From NCBI GenBank assembly GCA_946479125.1, contig CAMLET010000102.1, positions 1 through 9,082 of the forward strand: 9,082 nt of DNA, in the 5' to 3' direction. Below are positions 6,305 through 9,082 of this stretch, in pieces. Position 1 is the first letter of the stretch. Each line of letters opens with the position of its first letter. Origin of the DNA: an uncultured Flavobacteriales bacterium (GTDB lineage: Bacteria > Bacteroidota > Bacteroidia > Flavobacteriales > Crocinitomicaceae). Under the pieces are notes generated by a model. The model had not been told where the DNA came from. It did not search any database and saw only the letters and a list, made by a program, of their open reading frames with translations. The position numbers and the translations under genes are program-made.

Positions 6305-6344
6305 TTTTGACTTTCCACGTTAAACTTTCGGCTTTTGACTTTCC
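6297..6344. repeat. Direct repeat pair of 20 bp, 28-bp period
   Basis: CTTTCAGCTTTTGACTTTCC (6297-6316) and CTTTCGGCTTTTGACTTTCC (6325-6344) differ at one position. The first copy overlaps the end of the hairpin at 6236-6304. The second ends 20 bp before the -7 box of etfB. The copies might be regulatory sites or remnants of low-complexity intergenic repeat growth. I cannot tell which. Confidence 0.65.
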
Positions 6345-6363
6345 GTTTTCCTCCCGAAATAGT

Positions 6364-6371
6364 TACATTTG
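6364..6371 (+). promoter_or_regulatory. Probable -7 box (TACATTTG) for etfBA
   Basis: TACATTTG is an exact match to TAnnTTTG and is the only such word on the plus strand between the hairpin and etfB. It would give a leader of about 83 nt, ending in an AT-rich stretch (TTTTTTAATTAATTATTATAG) just before the start codon. The nearest upstream TTTTG (6333-6337) is about 26 nt away, longer than the usual -33 spacing. Confidence 0.42.
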
Positions 6372-6460
6372 TGACCGTTTTTACTATTAATCGAAAACAC
6401 ACACCCTTAGTTCCTAGCAAATTCAAGGATTTGCAACGTTTTTTAATTAATTATTATAGT

Positions 6461-7201
6461 ATGAAAATATTAGTTTGTATTAGTAAAGCGCCAGACACAA
6501 CATCTAAAATTGCCTTTGCTAACAACAATACGCAATTCGATGAGAATGGTGTTCAATACATTGTAAATCCATACGATGAGTGGTATGCACTTGTTCGTGG
6601 ATTGGAATTGAAAGAAACACTTGGCGGTACTTTAACAATTATCACTGTTGGTGCTGCTGCAGACGATGCTGTTATCCGTAAGGCATTGGCTATCGGAGCA
6701 GACGAAGCAGTTCGCATTGATGCTGATCCAAAAGACGCTTATTACACCGCAGCTCAAATTGCTGAATATGCAAAAGGGCAAGGTTTTGATTTGATCCTTA
6801 CAGGAAAAGAAACAATCAACTACAACGGATCTCAAGTTGCAGGAATGATTGCTGAAGCTTTGGATTTGCCTTTCGTTTCATTGGCAGAGAAATTAGATAT
6901 CAACGGAACAACCGCTACATTGGAACGCGAAATCGTTGGTGGAGTTCAAGTTGTAGAAGCTCAATTACCATTAGTAGTTTCTTGTGCTAAGGGAATGGCT
7001 GAACAACGTATCCCGAATATGCGTGGAATTATGGCTGCTCGTACAAAACCTCTTCAGGTTATTGCCCCTGCTGCTATTGAAGAATTGACTTCGTATAAAG
7101 AATACTCTTTACCAGCTGCAAAATCTGCAGTGAAGTTGATCGATCCAAACAACATGGATGAATTGGTTGCTTTGTTACACAATGAAGCGAAAGTTATTTA
7201 A
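6461..7201 (+). CDS. etfB: Electron transfer flavoprotein, beta subunit
   Basis: Small subunit of the FAD- and AMP-containing heterodimer that collects electrons from acyl-CoA and other flavin dehydrogenases and hands them to ETF-quinone oxidoreductase. The 246 residues form the Rossmann-like domain with MKILVCISKAPD at the start, VNPYDEWYAL (36-44) and GKETINYNGSQVAGMIAE (115-132) for AMP binding. The dehydrogenase-facing segment LEREIVGGVQVVEAQLPLVVS (154-174) runs into the family signature CAKGMAEQRIPNMRGIMAA (175-193). The ATG at 6461 starts exactly at the family's beginning. An in-frame TTG at 6335 would add 42 non-homologous residues across the -7 box and is rejected. etfA starts 17 nt downstream, so the two are cotranscribed. 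Confidence 0.96.
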   Translation: MKILVCISKAPDTTSKIAFANNNTQFDENGVQYIVNPYDEWYALVRGLELKETLGGTLTIITVGAAADDAVIRKALAIGADEAVRIDADPKDAYYTAAQIAEYAKGQGFDLILTGKETINYNGSQVAGMIAEALDLPFVSLAEKLDINGTTATLEREIVGGVQVVEAQLPLVVSCAKGMAEQRIPNMRGIMAARTKPLQVIAPAAIEELTSYKEYSLPAAKSAVKLIDPNNMDELVALLHNEAKVI

Positions 7202-7218
7202 TTCCAAATTTTAGAGAC

Positions 7219-8169
7219 ATGAATATCTTAGTATATATACACGCTGCGCAACAAGTTTCAAAAAGCGCAATGGAAGCTGTAACATACGCTTCTAAAGTTG
7301 GTGGAAGTATTACAGTTGTTGCAACTGGTAAGGCAAGTGATGCTGATTTAGCTTCTCTTGGTTCTTACGGAGCTTCAAAAGTATTGGTTGACAGAAATGT
7401 TAGCGAAGACGATGCACAACAAATCACACGTTTAATTGCAAAAGCTGCAGATACAACAGGCGCTGACCTGGTTATCTTCTCACACGATTTAATTGGAAAA
7501 GCAGTAGCTCCACGTTTATCAGTTCGTTTGAAAGCAGGACTAGTTTCAGGTGCAATTGAAGTTCCAAACACAGCTAACGGATTTGTAGTGAAAGTGAACG
7601 TTTTCTCAGGAAAAGCTTTTGGACACGTTTCTGTAAACTCAGCTAAAAAAATTATCTCGTTGTTGCCAAACTCAATCCAACCGGAAAAAACTGGAAGCGA
7701 TTGTGCAGTTGAAGCATTTGACGGAGCGGTTGGTGCAGCTGCAATTAAAGTATTGAGCACGAAAAAACCAGAAGGTGAAATTCCATTGCCAGAGGCAGAG
7801 ATCGTTGTTTCTGCAGGACGTGGAATGAAAGGACCTGAGAACTGGGGAATGGTTGAAGATTTAGCAAAGGCTTTGGGAGCTGCAACAGCATGTTCTCGTC
7901 CGGTTGCTGATATCGGTTGGAGACCTCACCACGAACACGTAGGACAAACTGGTGTTGCTATTCGTCCAAACTTGTACATTGCTGCTGGAATTTCTGGAGC
8001 AATCCAACACTTAGCTGGGGTAAATGGTTCAAAAGTTATCGTTGTAATTAACACTGATTCTGAAGCACCATTCTTCAAGGCTGCCGATTACGGTGTTGTT
8101 GGTGATGTATTTGAAGTGTTACCGAAGTTAACAGCGGCTGTGAATAAATTCCGCGCTGGACAAAACTAA
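7219..8169 (+). CDS. etfA: Electron transfer flavoprotein, alpha subunit
   Basis: Large ETF subunit that binds most of the FAD and pairs with EtfB. Its 316 residues are normal length. Domain I (about 1-180) is the Rossmann-like half shared with EtfB. Domain II (about 190-316) carries the FAD-binding series: SAGRGMKGPENW (198-209), VGQTG (241-245), GISGAIQH (257-264), INTDSEAPFF (277-286) and DYGVVGD (290-296). The ATG at 7219 is the only sensible start and begins MNILVYIHA. The gene ends the etfBA operon and is followed by a small hairpin (TTTGGT 8180-8185 / ACCAAA 8193-8198) and then a strong terminator. Both subunits use the same GTT/GCT/GAA/TTG-rich codons as pdhB, suggesting high expression, in contrast to the GldM-like cluster. 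Confidence 0.96.
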   Translation: MNILVYIHAAQQVSKSAMEAVTYASKVGGSITVVATGKASDADLASLGSYGASKVLVDRNVSEDDAQQITRLIAKAADTTGADLVIFSHDLIGKAVAPRLSVRLKAGLVSGAIEVPNTANGFVVKVNVFSGKAFGHVSVNSAKKIISLLPNSIQPEKTGSDCAVEAFDGAVGAAAIKVLSTKKPEGEIPLPEAEIVVSAGRGMKGPENWGMVEDLAKALGAATACSRPVADIGWRPHHEHVGQTGVAIRPNLYIAAGISGAIQHLAGVNGSKVIVVINTDSEAPFFKAADYGVVGDVFEVLPKLTAAVNKFRAGQN

Positions 8170-8208
8170 TATAAACGCTTTTGGTTATTTTTACCAAACG
8201 GAACAATA

Positions 8209-8237
8209 GGGAAGTAAACGATTTTGCTTCCCTTTTT
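8209..8237 (+). terminator. Intrinsic terminator of etfBA
   Basis: GGGAAGTAAA (8209-8218) pairs with TTTGCTTCCC (8223-8232), one G-U wobble, four-base loop CGAT, followed by five T's. It starts 39 nt after the etfA stop and 30 nt before the next start codon, so the downstream gene needs either read-through or a promoter in the short gap. No TAnnTTTG box is visible there. Confidence 0.88.
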
Positions 8238-8266
8238 ACTTAATTATCAGATTGTAAGGTTGTCGA

Positions 8267-8845
8267 ATGGACAAGATTAAATTGGAAATTGTAGGACTAT
8301 CGTATAGTCAAACACAAAGTGGGGCTTACGCATTGGTATTGTCTGAAGTTGGCGGAAAACGTCGATTACCAATTATTATTGGTGGTTTTGAAGCTCAGGC
8401 TATTGCTATTGAATTGGAAAAAATGACTCCAACTCGTCCATTGACGCACGATCTTTTCAAATCATTTGCTGTTTCATTCGGAATAGTTGTCAAAGAAGTA
8501 GTGATCTACAACCTTCAGGAAGGTATCTTTTACGCAAAATTAGTTTGTGAGAAAGATGGTCAGTTAACCGATATTGATGCCAGAACTTCTGACGCAATTG
8601 CACTTGGTGTTCGTTTTAAAAGTCCAATTTTCACTTTCGAATCTATCCTTTCTTCAGCAGGAATTTTATCTGATGAATTCATGGACGAAGACGACGATTC
8701 AAGCGAAGAAACAACTGACAGTGATAGCGAATTTGCTGCTGCTTCGGTTGAAGAATTAGAAGAACAACTCACACAAGCAATCGACAACGAAGATTACGAA
8801 CTAGCTTCAAAGATCCGCGACGAAATCAACAAACGAAGCAAATAA
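8267..8845 (+). CDS. Bifunctional nuclease (BFN) domain protein with C-terminal UVR motif
   Basis: A 192-residue cytoplasmic protein. Residues 1-135 are the BFN domain (formerly DUF151), with EIVGLSYSQTQSGAYALVLSE, RRLPIIIGGFEAQAIAIELE, RPLTHDLFKSF and the DARTSDAIALGVRFKSPIF stretch that is the family hallmark. Some plant members have RNase/DNase activity, while the bacterial role is not settled. Residues 137-157 form an acidic Asp/Glu/Ser linker. Residues 161-192 (VEELEEQLTQAIDNEDYELASKIRDEINKRS) match the UvrB/UvrC (UVR) coiled-hairpin motif, a protein-protein contact module. The BFN-UVR combination is common in Bacteroidota. The ATG at 8267 gives the expected MDKIKLEIVGLS start. The permease gene begins 24 nt downstream, implying a shared transcript. 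Confidence 0.92.
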   Translation: MDKIKLEIVGLSYSQTQSGAYALVLSEVGGKRRLPIIIGGFEAQAIAIELEKMTPTRPLTHDLFKSFAVSFGIVVKEVVIYNLQEGIFYAKLVCEKDGQLTDIDARTSDAIALGVRFKSPIFTFESILSSAGILSDEFMDEDDDSSEETTDSDSEFAAASVEELEEQLTQAIDNEDYELASKIRDEINKRSK

Positions 8846-8869
8846 GCTTCAACAAAACACACTGCTACT

Positions 8870-9082
8870 ATGGGGAAACTGACCATTAAAAATCGGTTAA
8901 TTACCATGAGCTTTCTTCAATTCTTTGTTTGGGGAGCATGGTTGTTAACTATCGGAACTTATTGCCTGAATGCAAAAGGATGGAGTTTCCCCCAGTTTGG
9001 CGCAATATTTTCTACGCTGGCGCTTTCTTCGCTTTTCATGCCCGCTTTAACTGGCATCATTGCTGATAAATGGATAAATGCT
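8870..9082 (+). CDS. Nucleoside permease, NupG-type major facilitator (5' part only)
   Basis: The first 71 codons of an open frame that leaves the window. The sequence KNRLITMSFLQFFVWGAWLLTIGTY, then a G-W-S-F-P-Q-F-G-A-I-F-S-T loop and SSLFMPALTGIIADKWINA, matches the beginning of nucleoside:H+ symporters (NupG/XapB family). The FFVWGAW helix and the ADKW (usual ADRW) end of the second helix are the clearest marks. It should sit in the inner membrane and import nucleosides. The start is ATG 8870; a later in-frame ATG (codon 13) would cut off the charged lead-in. Too short for its later helices to be checked. The pairing with the BFN gene upstream looks like a conserved flavobacterial arrangement, which I recall but cannot verify here. 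Confidence 0.85.
   Translation, partial: MGKLTIKNRLITMSFLQFFVWGAWLLTIGTYCLNAKGWSFPQFGAIFSTLALSSLFMPALTGIIADKWINA

Noticed and set aside
6335..6460. N-terminal extension of EtfB from an in-frame TTG
   Set aside because: The 42 extra residues have no family counterpart, the stretch contains the direct repeat end and the TACATTTG box, and the family start MKILV is at 6461.
1..9082. CRISPR array, tRNA/rRNA, insertion sequence or integrase
   Set aside because: No regular repeat-spacer pattern, no cloverleaf or rRNA-like stretch, and no transposase-like protein was seen on reading both strands.

Overview
The window looks like chromosomal DNA of a Bacteroidota bacterium, most likely order Flavobacteriales and perhaps Fluviicola/Crocinitomicaceae-like. 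This rests on the AT-rich composition, ATG starts with almost no Shine-Dalgarno signal, TAnnTTTG-type -7 promoter boxes, several proteins resembling the C-terminal part of the gliding/type IX secretion protein GldM, and a pdhB gene next to etfBA but away from pdhA. The taxon is inferred, not proven.

Layout. Left end: a manganese catalase gene on the minus strand (61-996). A 194-bp intergenic gap follows with a good -7 box. Then comes a plus-strand lipoprotein gene of unknown function (1191-2048) built from two similar halves and closed by a strong hairpin terminator (2068-2113). Next is a tight plus-strand cluster (2151-5044). It holds three small secreted proteins, each a stand-alone copy of the GldM C-terminal region, joined by ATGA start/stop overlaps. 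They are followed by a surface/outer-membrane-like protein gene that is interrupted by a frameshift at a duplicated ATCC tetranucleotide. The cluster faces a minus-strand pdhB (5192-6172). The 147 bp between them hold a symmetrical palindrome of ATTAAG words and a textbook terminator for pdhB.

The 288 bp between pdhB and the divergent etfB contain two outward-facing -7 boxes flanking a long imperfect hairpin and a 20-bp direct repeat. The hairpin loop carries a CGACTnCGCTC word, and the same word fills the loop of the lipoprotein terminator. Rightwards follow etfB-etfA (6461-8169), a strong terminator, a bifunctional-nuclease-domain protein with a C-terminal UVR motif (8267-8845), and the start of a NupG-type nucleoside permease that runs off the window.

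How the genes work together. The right half is housekeeping: pyruvate to acetyl-CoA (PdhB), electron transfer from flavoprotein dehydrogenases to the quinone pool (EtfAB), and nucleoside uptake. The left half is accessory: peroxide defence, an orphan lipoprotein, and an envelope cluster whose GldM-like members suggest a link with the periplasmic side of gliding/type IX secretion machinery or an independent reuse of that fold. That cluster, its frameshift and the dispersed hairpin-loop repeats are the least ordinary parts of the window.
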